Shown one piece after another: positions 18,869-28,691 of a stretch of 64,000 bases of DNA (within the stretch, counting starts at the first letter, position 1; each line of letters starts with the position of its first letter). A program made the position numbers and the translations under genes. Below the pieces are notes generated by a model that had not been told where the DNA came from, did not search any database, and saw nothing but the letters and a program-made list of their open reading frames with translations. The stretch comes from an uncultured Paracoccaceae bacterium (GTDB lineage Bacteria; Pseudomonadota; Alphaproteobacteria; Rhodobacterales; Rhodobacteraceae), in contig CANKZJ010000003.1 in NCBI GenBank assembly GCA_947488605.1, positions 424,601 through 488,600 of the forward strand, given 5' to 3'.

Positions 18869-19921
18869 TCAATGATCGCGTAACGTCAGTTCAGCCAGAT
18901 CGAACACTTTGCGCATCGCAGTGGGCAGGGCAGTGGGGCTAAAGGCAGTGTGGTCCATGAATGCCCCGCGCAGCGGCGCCGAATGCTGGCCAACTCGTGC
19001 AGTCATGATCGTAAGACGCAAATGGAAATGCGTAAACGTATGCCGTGCTTCCTCGGCCAAAGGTTGCCAGGCAGCTTCTAAAGGTGGGTTTGGGGCAGGG
19101 TCATCGCCCCAGTCTGATCCCGGCCACCCAAGCATTCCGCCCAAAAGCCCTGTTTCGGGTCGCGTTTCCAGCAGCCAAGCGCCGTCTTCGCGGCGCACAA
19201 CATATGCGATGCCAAAGCGCGTTGGTGTCTTCTTTTTTGGTGTTTTCTTAGGTAACTCAGCAGCCGTTCCCGCAATGCGCGCCGCACATGGGTCGCGCCA
19301 CGGGCAAATCCCGCAGGCGGGACTGCGCGGTGTACAGATCGTGGCACCGAGGTCCATCACCGCTTGTGCGTAATCACCGGGACGCATTTTTGGCGTTAGC
19401 GCGCGCGCCAACGTCGTCAGCTGTCCTTTGGACGCGGGCAGCGGTTCATGCACATCATAAAGCCGCGCCATAACGCGTTCGACGTTTCCATCGACAACGG
19501 TTTCAGGCTGATCAAAGGCAATCGCCGAGATGGCCGCGGCGGTGTAGGGGCCGATGCCGGGCAGGGTCAGCAAAACATCATGGGTGTCGGGAAATTGGCC
19601 GCCATGATCCGCAACGACTGCGCGCGCGCATTTCAACAAATTGCGCGCGCGGGCATAATAGCCAAGCCCGGCCCAAGCGGCCATCACGTCAGCATCATCC
19701 GCCGCCGCCAGATCGCGCACTGTGGGCCAAAGCCGCAGAAACTTGCGGTGGTAATCGCGCACTGCTGCAACGGTGGTTTGTTGCAACATGACTTCGGACA
19801 TCCAAACGGCATAGGGATCGGGCAAGATCCCTTCCTTGCGGTCGCTGGGCGATGTGCGCCACGGCATCTCGCGTGCATGCACGTCGTACCATGCCAAAAG
19901 CTCTGAACTAAGGTCACGCAA
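18869..19921 (-). CDS. mutY: A/G-specific adenine glycosylase
   Basis: 350 residues. HhH-GPD glycosylase domain with catalytic Glu in SEVMLQQTTVAAV (about residues 42-54), helix-hairpin-helix LPGIGPYTAAAISAIAF, catalytic Asp in TVVDGNVERVMARL, and the [4Fe-4S] ligands C-x6-C-x2-C-x5-C in CTPRSPACGICPWRDPC. The C-terminal NUDIX-like domain (LLETRPETGLLGGMLGWPGS) recognises 8-oxoG. Removes adenine mispaired with 8-oxoguanine. Divergent from the DciA-like gene with 68 bases between. Confidence 0.96.
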   Translation of the reverse strand: MRDLSSELLAWYDVHAREMPWRTSPSDRKEGILPDPYAVWMSEVMLQQTTVAAVRDYHRKFLRLWPTVRDLAAADDADVMAAWAGLGYYARARNLLKCARAVVADHGGQFPDTHDVLLTLPGIGPYTAAAISAIAFDQPETVVDGNVERVMARLYDVHEPLPASKGQLTTLARALTPKMRPGDYAQAVMDLGATICTPRSPACGICPWRDPCAARIAGTAAELPKKTPKKKTPTRFGIAYVVRREDGAWLLETRPETGLLGGMLGWPGSDWGDDPAPNPPLEAAWQPLAEEARHTFTHFHLRLTIMTARVGQHSAPLRGAFMDHTAFSPTALPTAMRKVFDLAELTLRDH

Positions 19922-19989
19922 TGTTTATTACTCGTTTCATCCTGCCACACAGACTTGGCGTGTCTTCTGTCATAGAGTAGGGCTTAGAT

Positions 19990-20499
19990 ATGAAACAACC
20001 ACGCCATACCAGCACCACGCGCGGATTTTCCCGCGCGGCGACGTTGATGCAAGGCCGCATTCGCAAAGCCAGCGAAGAGCGGGGCTTTGCCGTGACGCGG
20101 TTGTTGACCCATTGGGCCGAGGTTGTAGGCGATGCGACCGCACAGATCGCCACACCTGTGAACGTAAGCTACGGCAAAGGTGGTATGGGTGCGACGCTGA
20201 CCTTGCTGACGACGGGCGCCCAAGCACCGATGCTTGAGATGCAAAGAGAACAAATCCGCGAGAAAGTGAACGCGTGCTACGGCTACAGCGCCATTTCGCG
20301 GGTCCGGATCACACAGACAGCGCCCACGGGGTTTGCCGAAGGACGAGTGGCCTTTGCACCTGCGCCAAAGGTGGATAAAACACCGGACCCAGCCGTGCAA
20401 TCTGCGGCAAGGGCCCTATCTGACACCATAGAAGATGACAGTTTGCGTGCGGCTCTTGCAGCTTTGGGCGCGAATATACTTACAAAACAGAAATCCTGA
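19990..20499 (+). CDS. DUF721 / DciA-like protein
   Basis: 169 residues. The N-terminal domain (FAVTRLLTHWAEVVGDATAQ, about residues 32-51, then a strand-rich segment ending with KVNACYGYSAISRVRI) is the DUF721 fold that defines DciA, the ancestral loader or operator of the replicative helicase DnaB in bacteria without DnaC. The C-terminal part is a low-complexity linker and short helix. In many alphaproteobacteria a DUF721 gene lies near mutY and a DsbA-like gene, as here. Function in this organism is inferred from family. Confidence 0.82.
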   Translation: MKQPRHTSTTRGFSRAATLMQGRIRKASEERGFAVTRLLTHWAEVVGDATAQIATPVNVSYGKGGMGATLTLLTTGAQAPMLEMQREQIREKVNACYGYSAISRVRITQTAPTGFAEGRVAFAPAPKVDKTPDPAVQSAARALSDTIEDDSLRAALAALGANILTKQKS

Positions 20500-20511
20500 T
20501 CAGAGGTAAAT

Positions 20512-21177
20512 ATGGAACGTAGAACTCTTTTGGCCGCAGGCGGCGGTGCGTTGGTTGCTTTGGGCGCTGGTTGGACATTAACCCGGCCTGACCCGCAAAC
20601 AGGGCTGTTGCCCGGTGCAGCAATGGCGCAAAGCACCGATGGTGCGTTGCCAGAAGTGATCGAGATGTTTGAGGGTGATCCTGATGCACCGCTTGAGGTC
20701 ATCGAATACGCGTCCTTTACATGCCCACATTGTGCGTCTTTCCACGCCAATCAATATAAGGCGCTGAAGGCGAACTATATCGACACGGGCCGTATCAAGT
20801 TCATCTACCGCGAAGTCTATTTTGACCGTCCGGGCCTGTGGGCTTCAATGATCGCACGTTGCACAAACGAACCTGACTTTTTCTTTGCCTTCGCAGACCT
20901 GCTTTACACTGAGCAGCGCAACTGGCTTGCGTCAGGTGATCCGGCAGGAATTGTCGAGGATTTGCGCCGTTTGGCGAAAACGGCGGGCATGGATGATGCC
21001 GCACTTGATGCCTGCCTGAGTGATGGACCAAAAGCCGAAGCGCTGTTTGCTTGGTATCAAGAAAACGCTGAGCGTGATGCGATTAACTCGACCCCAAGCT
21101 TTGTCATTGATGGGGCCAAGTATTCGAACATGGAATACGATGAATTTGCCGGTATTCTGGACGGAAAGCTGGGCTAA
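20512..21177 (+). CDS. DsbA-family thiol oxidoreductase
   Basis: 221 residues with an N-terminal MERRTLLAAGGGALVALGAG segment, an uncleaved anchor or signal resembling Tat-type starts (one RR). Thioredoxin fold with active site CPHC (SFTCPHCASFH, about residues 70-73) and the cis-Pro loop INSTPSFVIDGAKY near the C-terminus. Resembles DsbA/DsbG-like periplasmic oxidoreductases (Thioredoxin_4). Likely makes or isomerises disulfides in exported proteins. Twelve bases after the DciA-like gene, so probably one transcript. Confidence 0.88.
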   Translation: MERRTLLAAGGGALVALGAGWTLTRPDPQTGLLPGAAMAQSTDGALPEVIEMFEGDPDAPLEVIEYASFTCPHCASFHANQYKALKANYIDTGRIKFIYREVYFDRPGLWASMIARCTNEPDFFFAFADLLYTEQRNWLASGDPAGIVEDLRRLAKTAGMDDAALDACLSDGPKAEALFAWYQENAERDAINSTPSFVIDGAKYSNMEYDEFAGILDGKLG

Positions 21178-21202
21178 GATAGCCTTTGCGTGAACTGAAA
21201 GA

Positions 21203-22330
21203 ATGACCATGCAGCCTCTTGCGGGCCTGAAAGTTGTTGAACTGGCGCGGGTCCTTGCGGGCCCGCTTGCCGGTCAGACACTTGCCGATCTTGGCGCAGA
21301 CGTGATCAAGATCGAAAGTCCCCAAGGCGATGATACGCGCCAATGGGGTCCCCCATTCGTTGATCATGATGGCGAGAAGAGTGCCGCGTATTTTCATTGC
21401 TGCAACCGAGGCAAGAAATCCGTCGTCATTGATTTTCGCACTGTCGAAGGACAGGCGCAGGTGCGTCAGTTGGTGGCTGATGCCGATATTCTGATCGAGA
21501 ATTTCAAAGTTGGCGGGCTTGCGAAATACGGGCTGAGCTATGAAACGCTGTCTGCCCTGAACCCGCGTCTTATCTATTGCTCGATCACGGGGTTTGGCCA
21601 GGACGGGCCTTACGCCAAGCGCGCAGGTTATGACTACATCATCCAAGGGATGTCAGGGTTGATGTCGGTAACCGGCGAACCGGACGGGCAGCCGCAGAAA
21701 GTTGGTGTTGCTGTCACTGATCTGTTCACGGGAATTTACGCTAGCACAGGCATCCTGGCTGCCGTTCTGCAAAGGCAGGTAACAGGCAAGGGTCAGCATA
21801 TTGATATGGCGCTGTTGGACGTGGCGACTGCGATTATGTCCAATCAGGCAATGAACTATCTGGTCACCGACAAAGCCCCGCCACGCATGGGCAATGCCCA
21901 CCCCAATATCGTGCCATATCAAGTATTTGATTGCGCGGATGGGCATATCATCGTGGCAAGCGGAAACGATGGCCAATATGGCCATTTCTGCACATTGCTG
22001 GGTTTGCCAGAACTGATCGATCACCCGGATTACGCAACCAATGCTGCGCGACTGTCGCACCGGGACGCACTTGATACGTTGCTCACGGCGAAAACCAAAA
22101 CGTGGTCAAAGCTTGATCTTCTTGCGGCGTGTGAACAGCACGGTGTCCCCGCTGGCCCAATAAACGACATGGCCGAAGCATTTGCAGACCCGCAAGTCAT
22201 CTACCGCCAAATGAAAATCGACTTGGATGGGATCCCAACAGTGCGCTTGCCGATCTCATTTTCCGATGCAGATGTAAGCCCTAAGACTGCATCGCCAAAG
22301 TTGGGCGAAAATCAGGATTTACTGGATTAG
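21203..22330 (+). CDS. CaiB/BaiF-family CoA-transferase
   Basis: 375 residues, the normal length for family III CoA-transferases. N-terminal [20 protein letters not shown], then [20 protein letters not shown], and the catalytic Asp at about residue 173 in [14 protein letters not shown]. Transfers CoA between carboxylic acids; substrate not predictable. Two in-frame ATG codons (21203 and 21209) are possible. Ends convergent with and overlapping lpxK by 4 bases. Confidence 0.92.
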   Translation: MTMQPLAGLKVVELARVLAGPLAGQTLADLGADVIKIESPQGDDTRQWGPPFVDHDGEKSAAYFHCCNRGKKSVVIDFRTVEGQAQVRQLVADADILIENFKVGGLAKYGLSYETLSALNPRLIYCSITGFGQDGPYAKRAGYDYIIQGMSGLMSVTGEPDGQPQKVGVAVTDLFTGIYASTGILAAVLQRQVTGKGQHIDMALLDVATAIMSNQAMNYLVTDKAPPRMGNAHPNIVPYQVFDCADGHIIVASGNDGQYGHFCTLLGLPELIDHPDYATNAARLSHRDALDTLLTAKTKTWSKLDLLAACEQHGVPAGPINDMAEAFADPQVIYRQMKIDLDGIPTVRLPISFSDADVSPKTASPKLGENQDLLD

Positions 22331-23313
22331 AGCCCAAGCCGATCGAAGGCGTCGTCAATTGGTGTCCAATCAACCAGCTGTAACCTTACGGGCAATGTCA
22401 GCACCTTCATACGAAAGGTCTCGGGCAGGCGAACGGCGTCTTTCTCTGTCGTGACCAGCTGCGCTTTGCAGGCTGCGGCCTCTCTCTCAAGCCGTTTCAT
22501 CAGCGCATCCGTTAAGGGCTGATGGTCACCCAAAGCTTCTGACCGCACAAGGTTTGCGCCCATATCGCGCAGCGTGACAAAGAACTTTTCCGGATGGCCA
22601 ATGCCTGCGAAGGCAAGCAGCTTAAGATCGCGCCACGGCATACCCGTCGGCAAGGGGGCCAGATGACCCACGAGATGCGGTATTTTGAATGTCCATTGAT
22701 CTGCAAATTGATCTTGTGCTGCGGGTGGACCGATAGAAAGTACAAAGTCCGCACGCTTCAATCCGGCATCCACCGGTTCGCGCAATGGGCCAGCAGGGAT
22801 GACACGCCCATTCCCGAAACCACGCAAGGCATCAACGATGATGATGGATAAATCCTTGGCAACATCGGGGTTCTGAAAGCCGTCATCCAGCAAAACCACA
22901 TCGGCACCGGCGTCTTGCGCCGCTTTCACACCTTCATCGCGGCTTTTGGCGACCCATGTTGGGGCGAAGGAGGCCAAAAGAAGCGGTTCATCCCCGGTCT
23001 GGTCAGCCTTGTGCGCGCGTTCATCAACCTGCACCGGCCCGTCGAGACTGCCGCCATACCCGCGAGATACAACATGTGGATTGCGTCCCCGTGTCTTGAG
23101 ACGGTCGATAAGTGCGATAGTTGTCGGGGTCTTGCCGGTGCCGCCTGCGTTGATGTTTCCGACGCAGATAACAGAAACGCGAGCAGAGAATTTTGGCGGC
23201 TTACGCAGCCTGCGCGCTGTTGCAGCCGCATAGGCCGCAGCCAAAGGGGCCAATAGGCGCGCCGTGAGTGTCGGATTTTGCGGCTGGGTGAACCAAAAAG
23301 CTGGGGCGCGCAT
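22327..23313 (-). CDS. lpxK: tetraacyldisaccharide 4'-kinase
   Basis: 328 residues. P-loop close to the N-terminus in [18 protein letters not shown] (about residues 53-70), then SRGYGG and the DDGFQNP catalytic region (about 138-144), all diagnostic of LpxK. Adds the 4'-phosphate of lipid A using ATP at the cytoplasmic face of the inner membrane. The start abuts the waaA stop directly, so lipid A phosphorylation and Kdo transfer are co-expressed. Confidence 0.95.
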   Translation of the reverse strand: MRAPAFWFTQPQNPTLTARLLAPLAAAYAAATARRLRKPPKFSARVSVICVGNINAGGTGKTPTTIALIDRLKTRGRNPHVVSRGYGGSLDGPVQVDERAHKADQTGDEPLLLASFAPTWVAKSRDEGVKAAQDAGADVVLLDDGFQNPDVAKDLSIIIVDALRGFGNGRVIPAGPLREPVDAGLKRADFVLSIGPPAAQDQFADQWTFKIPHLVGHLAPLPTGMPWRDLKLLAFAGIGHPEKFFVTLRDMGANLVRSEALGDHQPLTDALMKRLEREAAACKAQLVTTEKDAVRLPETFRMKVLTLPVRLQLVDWTPIDDAFDRLGL

Positions 23314-24510
23314 TTATGGCACCAATTCTTCCAGCCGTAGCTGTATGAAAGCGGCAATGCGGTTGGTGACATTCGCCCCGCGCGAGGTGACATCCCAAGC
23401 CGCATGCGCAAGCTCAGCTGTCTTATCAGCGGCCAACAGCCCCTCAACCGCGGGACCAAGGTCGTCACCGGATCGCAAGAGCCGTGATGCGCCAGCGGCG
23501 TTCAACCGCGCGGCATGGCTTTGAAAGGGTGCGACATGCGGTCCATAAAGTACTGCAGAGCCAAGTGCTGTTGCCTCAAAGGGATCACGACATCCGCCGC
23601 CCTCCAAAGATCCACCTAAATAGGTGATTGGCGCGATCCTGTACCAAAGACCAAGCTCTTCTTCGGTATCCACCACGTAGATTTGGGTAATATCGGACGG
23701 CTGCTTTTCTTTGGACCGCAACGCCACGGTAAAGCCATGTCCCCGCAAGTTTTCTGCGATTGTTGTCGCCATCACGGCGTATTTGGGAACAACAATCAAC
23801 AACAGGCGGTGCGCGCGTCTGCTGGCAAATCGATGCGCTTCGCAAAGCTGCTCGCATTCGTCCAGCTGCGTTGAAGCTGCCAGCCACAATGGCCGTGTCC
23901 CTATCGCATCGGCAAGTGCGCCACGCTCAGTATCATCGCAAGGCAATGTTGGTGCGCAGTCTTCCATTGGCCCGGTGACCAAGACGGCCTCTGCGGGCGT
24001 TCCGGCACGAATAAGACGGTCGGCCGTTTGGTTATCAAGCGCAAGAACGGCCTCGAACTGGGACAAGAGCGAACGCATCGCACCGGGAACCCAAGTGCCT
24101 GCAATATGATCCAACCCATCAGCGGTCGCATCAACCAGGATCGTTGGTATCTTCATTGCGCGCATCTCGGTAAGCAAGATGGGGTCCAAATCGCCTTTCA
24201 CCCAAACAGCTAACGCAGGTTGCCAGTGATCCAAAAATATCCGGATGTTTTCCTTGCCGTTTGGTTCAGGAACGGCCCGTTTGGCGTGTTCAGGCGTCCA
24301 ATCACGCAACGTGACCAGCATGAAGATCGGATCACCGTCTTCTGACAGTTTGCGTTCCAGCGTTTCAACGGCCGTCAATTGATCGGGGTTGCTGCAGCGT
24401 GCCCAAATGATCGTACCCGCCGGACGCGGCGGTTGCTGCGTCAGGTGCCTTGGCTGCTCGGGCGACCCTAGACTTGCCAGATAAGCCGCGATTGCGAGGG
24501 ATCTTGCCAT
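23314..24510 (-). CDS. waaA: 3-deoxy-D-manno-octulosonic acid (Kdo) transferase
   Basis: 398 residues. GT-B-type glycosyltransferase of the WaaA/KdtA family. N-terminal domain with WARCSNPDQLTAVETLERKL and a conserved acidic region; C-terminal domain with PLWLAASTQLDECEQLCEAH (in KdtA, WxAaSTHxGEE), YVVDTEEELGLWYRIAPITY and YLGGSLEGGGCRDPFEATAL. The usual STHxGEE is changed to STQLDEC, and the N-terminal signal-anchor is short, so this is a divergent member. Expected to add Kdo to lipid A precursor. Sits between DUF4170 and lpxK. Confidence 0.85.
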   Translation of the reverse strand: MARSLAIAAYLASLGSPEQPRHLTQQPPRPAGTIIWARCSNPDQLTAVETLERKLSEDGDPIFMLVTLRDWTPEHAKRAVPEPNGKENIRIFLDHWQPALAVWVKGDLDPILLTEMRAMKIPTILVDATADGLDHIAGTWVPGAMRSLLSQFEAVLALDNQTADRLIRAGTPAEAVLVTGPMEDCAPTLPCDDTERGALADAIGTRPLWLAASTQLDECEQLCEAHRFASRRAHRLLLIVVPKYAVMATTIAENLRGHGFTVALRSKEKQPSDITQIYVVDTEEELGLWYRIAPITYLGGSLEGGGCRDPFEATALGSAVLYGPHVAPFQSHAARLNAAGASRLLRSGDDLGPAVEGLLAADKTAELAHAAWDVTSRGANVTNRIAAFIQLRLEELVP

Positions 24511-24532
24511 TCAATTGTCCTGAAGGTGGTGC

Positions 24533-24778
24533 TTAATTGTCCAGCTCTTCGGTTGGTGAGGTCTCTGCCTCTTCGTCGCGCAAACGGTGAATATGCGCAA
24601 TGAAATAACGCATATGTGCATTATCGACTGTGCGCTGGGCGGCGTCTTTCCATGCGTTATATGCGGCCTCATAGTTGGGATACATCCCAACCAGATCGAG
24701 CGCCTCTATGTCTTTGAACGCGTTCTTGCTGGGGTCGATAAGCTCACCGCCAAAGACGAGATGCAGGCGCTGTGTCAT
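24533..24778 (-). CDS. DUF4170 domain protein
   Basis: 81 residues, soluble. Contains LHLVFGGELIDPSKNAFKDI and VGMYPNYEAAYNAWKDAAQR, the conserved core of DUF4170, a small alphaproteobacterial family without known function. Found here, as in related genomes, between an inositol-phosphatase-family gene and waaA/lpxK, suggesting an accessory role in lipid A assembly (inference). 22 bases upstream of waaA. Confidence 0.85.
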   Translation of the reverse strand: MTQRLHLVFGGELIDPSKNAFKDIEALDLVGMYPNYEAAYNAWKDAAQRTVDNAHMRYFIAHIHRLRDEEAETSPTEELDN

Positions 24779-24815
24779 GAGGAAAACCTTTGTTCATGCT
24801 GTGATTGCGCACAGT

Positions 24816-25607
24816 CTAGGTGTTTGATGGGTATGGCTCAAGCCGCGCTGCAAGGTCTGCATGCAATTGCGGACCAGCAGCCAGTACGCCGGGAACCTGA
24901 GGGTGCGGATTATTGTAGCGTAGAGGTGCGCCATTTTGGTCAGTCAGGGTGGCACCGGCCTCTTGGGCGATCAAAGCGCCAGCCGCGATGTCCCATTCCC
25001 AACTGGGCCGCAGAGTAATCATGGCGTCGAACTGCCCATTCGCGACAAGGGACAACCGGTACGCAAGTGACGACCGAAACGCACGCGTGATAGGCGGCAA
25101 CTGCCGCCCTTTCCAAAACCGCGTGTCGAAATTAGCCTTCGCACCCAAAATCGTCGCACCGTCCATTGGGGTCGATGAAACGTGGATCGGCACGCCGTTA
25201 CATGTCGCGCCCGTGTTCTTGGCTGCGGCAAACATCAGATCATGCATGGGAAGATAGACGACCCCTGCAATAGCTTCACCGTCCGCCACGACGGCCAAGG
25301 AATGCGCCCAGTCATTGCTGCCACCAATGAACGCACGCGTGCCATCGATTGGGTCGATAATAAATTGATGAGAGGTGTCCAAACGGTCTGCTTGATCCTC
25401 GGTTTCCTCAGACAACCAACCATAGTCCGGTCGTGCTGATTGCAGAAAATTCTCCAGCATTGCGTTCACGGCCAAGTCGGCGGCAGTTACTGGTCCGGCC
25501 CCGTCGGGTTTATCCGTCACATCAGGGTTTTTCTGAAAGTACTGCTTTGCAATGTCACCCGACAGGTGGGCGGCTTTTATCAGCAGCTCAAGGTCAGTCT
25601 CCGGCAA
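24816..25607 (-). CDS. cysQ: 3'(2'),5'-bisphosphate nucleotidase / inositol monophosphatase family (CysQ-like)
   Basis: 263 residues. Metal-binding motifs of the IMPase superfamily: LSEETEDQ (about 74-81), DPIDGTRAFIGG (about 96-107) and WEWDIAAGALIAQEAGA (about 203-219). Members hydrolyse PAP/PAPS (CysQ) or inositol phosphates; CysQ is favoured by length and the DPIDGTRAF form. Start is TTG at 25607, supported by GAAGG 8 bases upstream; no ATG in frame gives a complete N-terminus. It overlaps the end of pmbA by 14 bases. Confidence 0.85.
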   Translation of the reverse strand: MPETDLELLIKAAHLSGDIAKQYFQKNPDVTDKPDGAGPVTAADLAVNAMLENFLQSARPDYGWLSEETEDQADRLDTSHQFIIDPIDGTRAFIGGSNDWAHSLAVVADGEAIAGVVYLPMHDLMFAAAKNTGATCNGVPIHVSSTPMDGATILGAKANFDTRFWKGRQLPPITRAFRSSLAYRLSLVANGQFDAMITLRPSWEWDIAAGALIAQEAGATLTDQNGAPLRYNNPHPQVPGVLAAGPQLHADLAARLEPYPSNT

Positions 25608-26940
25608 GGGTCATACCTTCAACCAGCAGTGATGGCACAACCCGTGACAAATGCGTGCGACCGTCATTTGCAGGAACAATTGTCTTAAGCATATCGCGCA
25701 AATTGCCGGCGACCGTGCATTCATTCACCGCAAAGGTGATCTCGCCATTCTCGACCCAGAAACCGGCGGCACCACGTGAATAGTCGCCCGTGTTGGGGTT
25801 GATCGTCGATCCGATCATCGATGTCACCAACAGGCCCGTTCCCATCTCTTTGATCAGATCACCCCTTGATTTCTCGCCTTGGGTCAGCGCCACGTTCGTG
25901 AGGCTAGGTGACGGTGGCGCACCCGTGCCGCGTGCGGCGTTCGCGGTGCTTTGCATGCCAAGTTTACGTGATGTCGCCAGATCAAGTGTCCAACCTGTCA
26001 AAACACCATCATCAACGATCGCGCGCTGCGATGTCGCAAGTCCTTCTGCATCAAACAGCCGGGACCCCGTTACGCGTGCACGGTGCGGGTCTTCGATGAC
26101 GCTTAGCCCTTTCGGCAAAACCAGTTCGCCGATCGCATCACGCAGCCAGCTTGATCCACGTGCAATCATCATGCCATTCGTGGCCTGTAACAGGCTGCCG
26201 ATCAGACTGCTTGCGACGCGTTCATCGAACAAGATCGGATACGCACCTGTTCGCGGTTTCTTGGCACCAATGCGTTCGACCGCGCGTTCGGCCGCGATGC
26301 GCCCGATGTCTTCTGCGTCGCGCAAATCTGCTTGAAACACACGGCTGTCATAGTCGTAATCGCGTTCCATCCCCGCGCCTGTACCGCTGATCGCTACGCA
26401 AGATAACCCGCGGTCGCTGCGTGCATAGCCTGCTGAAAAACCGTTTGTTGCGGCCAAGTGGATGCGTCGACGGCCATACCCAGCCGAGGCGGATTGCACC
26501 TGACTGATCCCACTGTTGCGCAACGCGGCTGCTTCGGCGCGTGTTGCGTCCTCTTGCAGCATTGCGGGATCAGGCTCGTCGCTGGGATCAAAAAGTTCCA
26601 GACTTTTAGTCGCGACGTTGCTGGTTAGTTGAGACGGATCAGCCAGTCCTACATGCGGGTCCTCTGGTGCCTCTTTCGCCATTGCGACAGCACGTTCCGC
26701 CATCTGTGTCAGTGTATGTGGTTTTGTATCAGATGAGGACACACAAGCCTGCCGCTGGCCAACAAACACGCGCAACCCGATGTCGATCCCTTCCGAGCGT
26801 TCCGCTTGTTCCAGCGCACCTTCACGCACCGTGATGGAAATAGATGTTCCATCAACGGCAATGGCATCGGCGGCATCGGCCCCCGCAGCTTTGGCGGCTT
26901 GCAAAATCTGATCGGACAGGTCGGAAAGAGATGGGGGCAT
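25594..26940 (-). CDS. pmbA: metalloprotease TldE/PmbA
   Basis: 448 residues from ATG 26940 (an upstream in-frame extension to 27009 is not needed). TldD/PmbA family: N-terminal AKAAGADAADAIAVDGTSIS and IDIGLRVFVGQRQACVSSSD, central SLIGSLLQATNGMMIARGSS, C-terminal GAAGFWVENGEITFAVNECT. PmbA (TldE) lacks the zinc ligands and works with TldD, encoded elsewhere, to degrade peptides, including microcin precursors. First gene of pmbA-cysQ-DUF4170-waaA-lpxK. Confidence 0.93.
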   Translation of the reverse strand: MPPSLSDLSDQILQAAKAAGADAADAIAVDGTSISITVREGALEQAERSEGIDIGLRVFVGQRQACVSSSDTKPHTLTQMAERAVAMAKEAPEDPHVGLADPSQLTSNVATKSLELFDPSDEPDPAMLQEDATRAEAAALRNSGISQVQSASAGYGRRRIHLAATNGFSAGYARSDRGLSCVAISGTGAGMERDYDYDSRVFQADLRDAEDIGRIAAERAVERIGAKKPRTGAYPILFDERVASSLIGSLLQATNGMMIARGSSWLRDAIGELVLPKGLSVIEDPHRARVTGSRLFDAEGLATSQRAIVDDGVLTGWTLDLATSRKLGMQSTANAARGTGAPPSPSLTNVALTQGEKSRGDLIKEMGTGLLVTSMIGSTINPNTGDYSRGAAGFWVENGEITFAVNECTVAGNLRDMLKTIVPANDGRTHLSRVVPSLLVEGMTLAGD

Positions 26941-27015
26941 GCGTGATCCTTTGTTTGATCTTGACCTAGTGCGCGGGGCACAGGCCCGCAAGACCAAGGG
27001 CGTGGGCAAAAGAAA

Positions 27016-27043
27016 AGGGCGCGGATGACAGCATCCGCGCCCT
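27016..27043 (-). terminator. rho-independent terminator of the DUF2125 gene
   Basis: GGGCGCGGATG (27017-27027) pairs with CATCCGCGCCC (27032-27042); on the minus strand it is followed by TTTTCTTTTG. It isolates the DUF2125 gene from pmbA. Confidence 0.9.
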
Positions 27044-27060
27044 TTGTGATCTAAGGCGTT

Positions 27061-28563
27061 TTAACGAACGCGGTTTCCATTCACATTGACCTGACCGTTT
27101 GGCAGCACCTCGACCGAGGTTTCCATCTGATCGTCGCCAGTTGACCGGGCAAACATGCCGACCATCATGCGTGCGCCCATGACGTCCTGCTCGGGCACAA
27201 GGCCCATTGCGACAAGGTTATCAAGCAGGCGGTTAAAGCCTGTGATCTCCACTGTTGCCTCGCCTTCTGGGCGCGGGAACGGCGCAAAGCTTTGCATGTC
27301 TGTGTTGTCAAAAGTGAAATCGCCGCTTCCTGTGACTTTCGCACCAGCGGCATCAATGTTGAGTGTATCGAGTGTGGCCGCAGACAGCTCGTATGGCATT
27401 TCAACGTTTTCCAAAGCATCTTGCTGTTCTGGATCAAACATATCGAACAGAGTTTTTACTTTGCCAGACAGCGCCAACTGGATCGTTGCGGGATCACGCG
27501 GCAGGACGTTGCCAGCATCAAAGAGGTTCCAGATTGTGTCGCTGATGCTTAGATCAACAAGGTCGAACCCGATCTCAAAGTCTGCAGGCTCATCTGTGGT
27601 TCCCGTGGGCATCTGAAAGTTGATACCGTATTCGCCCAATGTAATCTCGATGGGCAGGGGGAACTGACCCGACAGAATGTTCATTGCCAGATCAACTGTG
27701 TTTGCGGAATAGCCGACAGATTGGCTGTTCATCACACCGGTCAGTGTTGCCGTGCCAGTGCTGATGGATCCCGACGCTTGTTCGCCGTCAGCATTGACGT
27801 CAAAGACATACTCGGAACTGTCGACAACATAGCCGCCCGCAATCGAGAACCCGTCAGTTATCATTGTGTCGGGGTCTTCAAAGTTCGCATCAAGCGGGAT
27901 TGTCATCTCGGCTTGGGTCTGCATGCCGGTGATCTTGCCACCACCGGTAATGTACTCGCTATTTCCGCCGGGGATTTGAAAATCGACCAGCACATCGACG
28001 GTATCAACGATGCCATCATAAGAAATCGTCCGCAGTGCGCCGACCGATGTGTTGTACGTCATTTCCAGATCATTGGCTGCGATTTCAACATCGCCTGTAA
28101 AGGTAACATCACCATCGACGACATCACGCAGTGCGATCTTATATTGATCCGCGGAAATGTCGTAGTCCATCGCACTTGGTTCGCCGCTGACGATCATCTC
28201 AAGGTTCTGTTGGCTGACATCGATGGTGATGACAACACCGTCCTCACCGGTCAAGATAACTGGATAGCTTTCGTCCATCGTGACCCGCACAGTACCGTCG
28301 GACTGCTCGTTGAAGGTGATCGTGCTGATGGTGCTGTCGATGGTTAATTCTGGATCCTGGATGCGGACGGCAAGGTCACGTACCGTGACTGTGCCGCTTG
28401 ATGTTTCTTCTGTTCCAATGCTGACGTTGTCTTCACCATACAGAGCCAGCTGCGATTTCCAGTCGTCCCATACCTGTGATGCTGTCACTTCGGCCTGTGC
28501 TGCGCTGCCGGCGATTAAAGCGGCAAGACAAACAGCACTCCGCAATCCAGTCAAATAGGTCAT
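27061..28563 (-). CDS. secreted DUF2125 domain protein
   Basis: 500 residues with a signal peptide (LRSAVCLAALIAGSAAQA, cleavage near residue 24). The mature protein is acidic and built of repeated beta-strand-rich segments (DVDVTFTGDVEIAANDLE-like), typical of DUF2125, an alphaproteobacterial envelope family. The region FPLPIEITLGEYGINFQMP and the LNIDAAGAKVTGSGDFTFD segment are characteristic. Function unknown; the fold suggests a large beta-sheet periplasmic or outer-membrane-associated protein. Single gene, divergent from the SDR gene. Confidence 0.85.
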   Translation of the reverse strand: MTYLTGLRSAVCLAALIAGSAAQAEVTASQVWDDWKSQLALYGEDNVSIGTEETSSGTVTVRDLAVRIQDPELTIDSTISTITFNEQSDGTVRVTMDESYPVILTGEDGVVITIDVSQQNLEMIVSGEPSAMDYDISADQYKIALRDVVDGDVTFTGDVEIAANDLEMTYNTSVGALRTISYDGIVDTVDVLVDFQIPGGNSEYITGGGKITGMQTQAEMTIPLDANFEDPDTMITDGFSIAGGYVVDSSEYVFDVNADGEQASGSISTGTATLTGVMNSQSVGYSANTVDLAMNILSGQFPLPIEITLGEYGINFQMPTGTTDEPADFEIGFDLVDLSISDTIWNLFDAGNVLPRDPATIQLALSGKVKTLFDMFDPEQQDALENVEMPYELSAATLDTLNIDAAGAKVTGSGDFTFDNTDMQSFAPFPRPEGEATVEITGFNRLLDNLVAMGLVPEQDVMGARMMVGMFARSTGDDQMETSVEVLPNGQVNVNGNRVR

Positions 28564-28691
28564 TGGTAATCCTTTTCGTTATTCATCTTTCGGAACGATA
28601 CTTGGCTTCCTACTATGGGCCGAAGGTCGATACTATTGATTCACTAAGTAGCTATCCCCAACATAGTCTGAAAGGGACCGGAGTGAAAAAC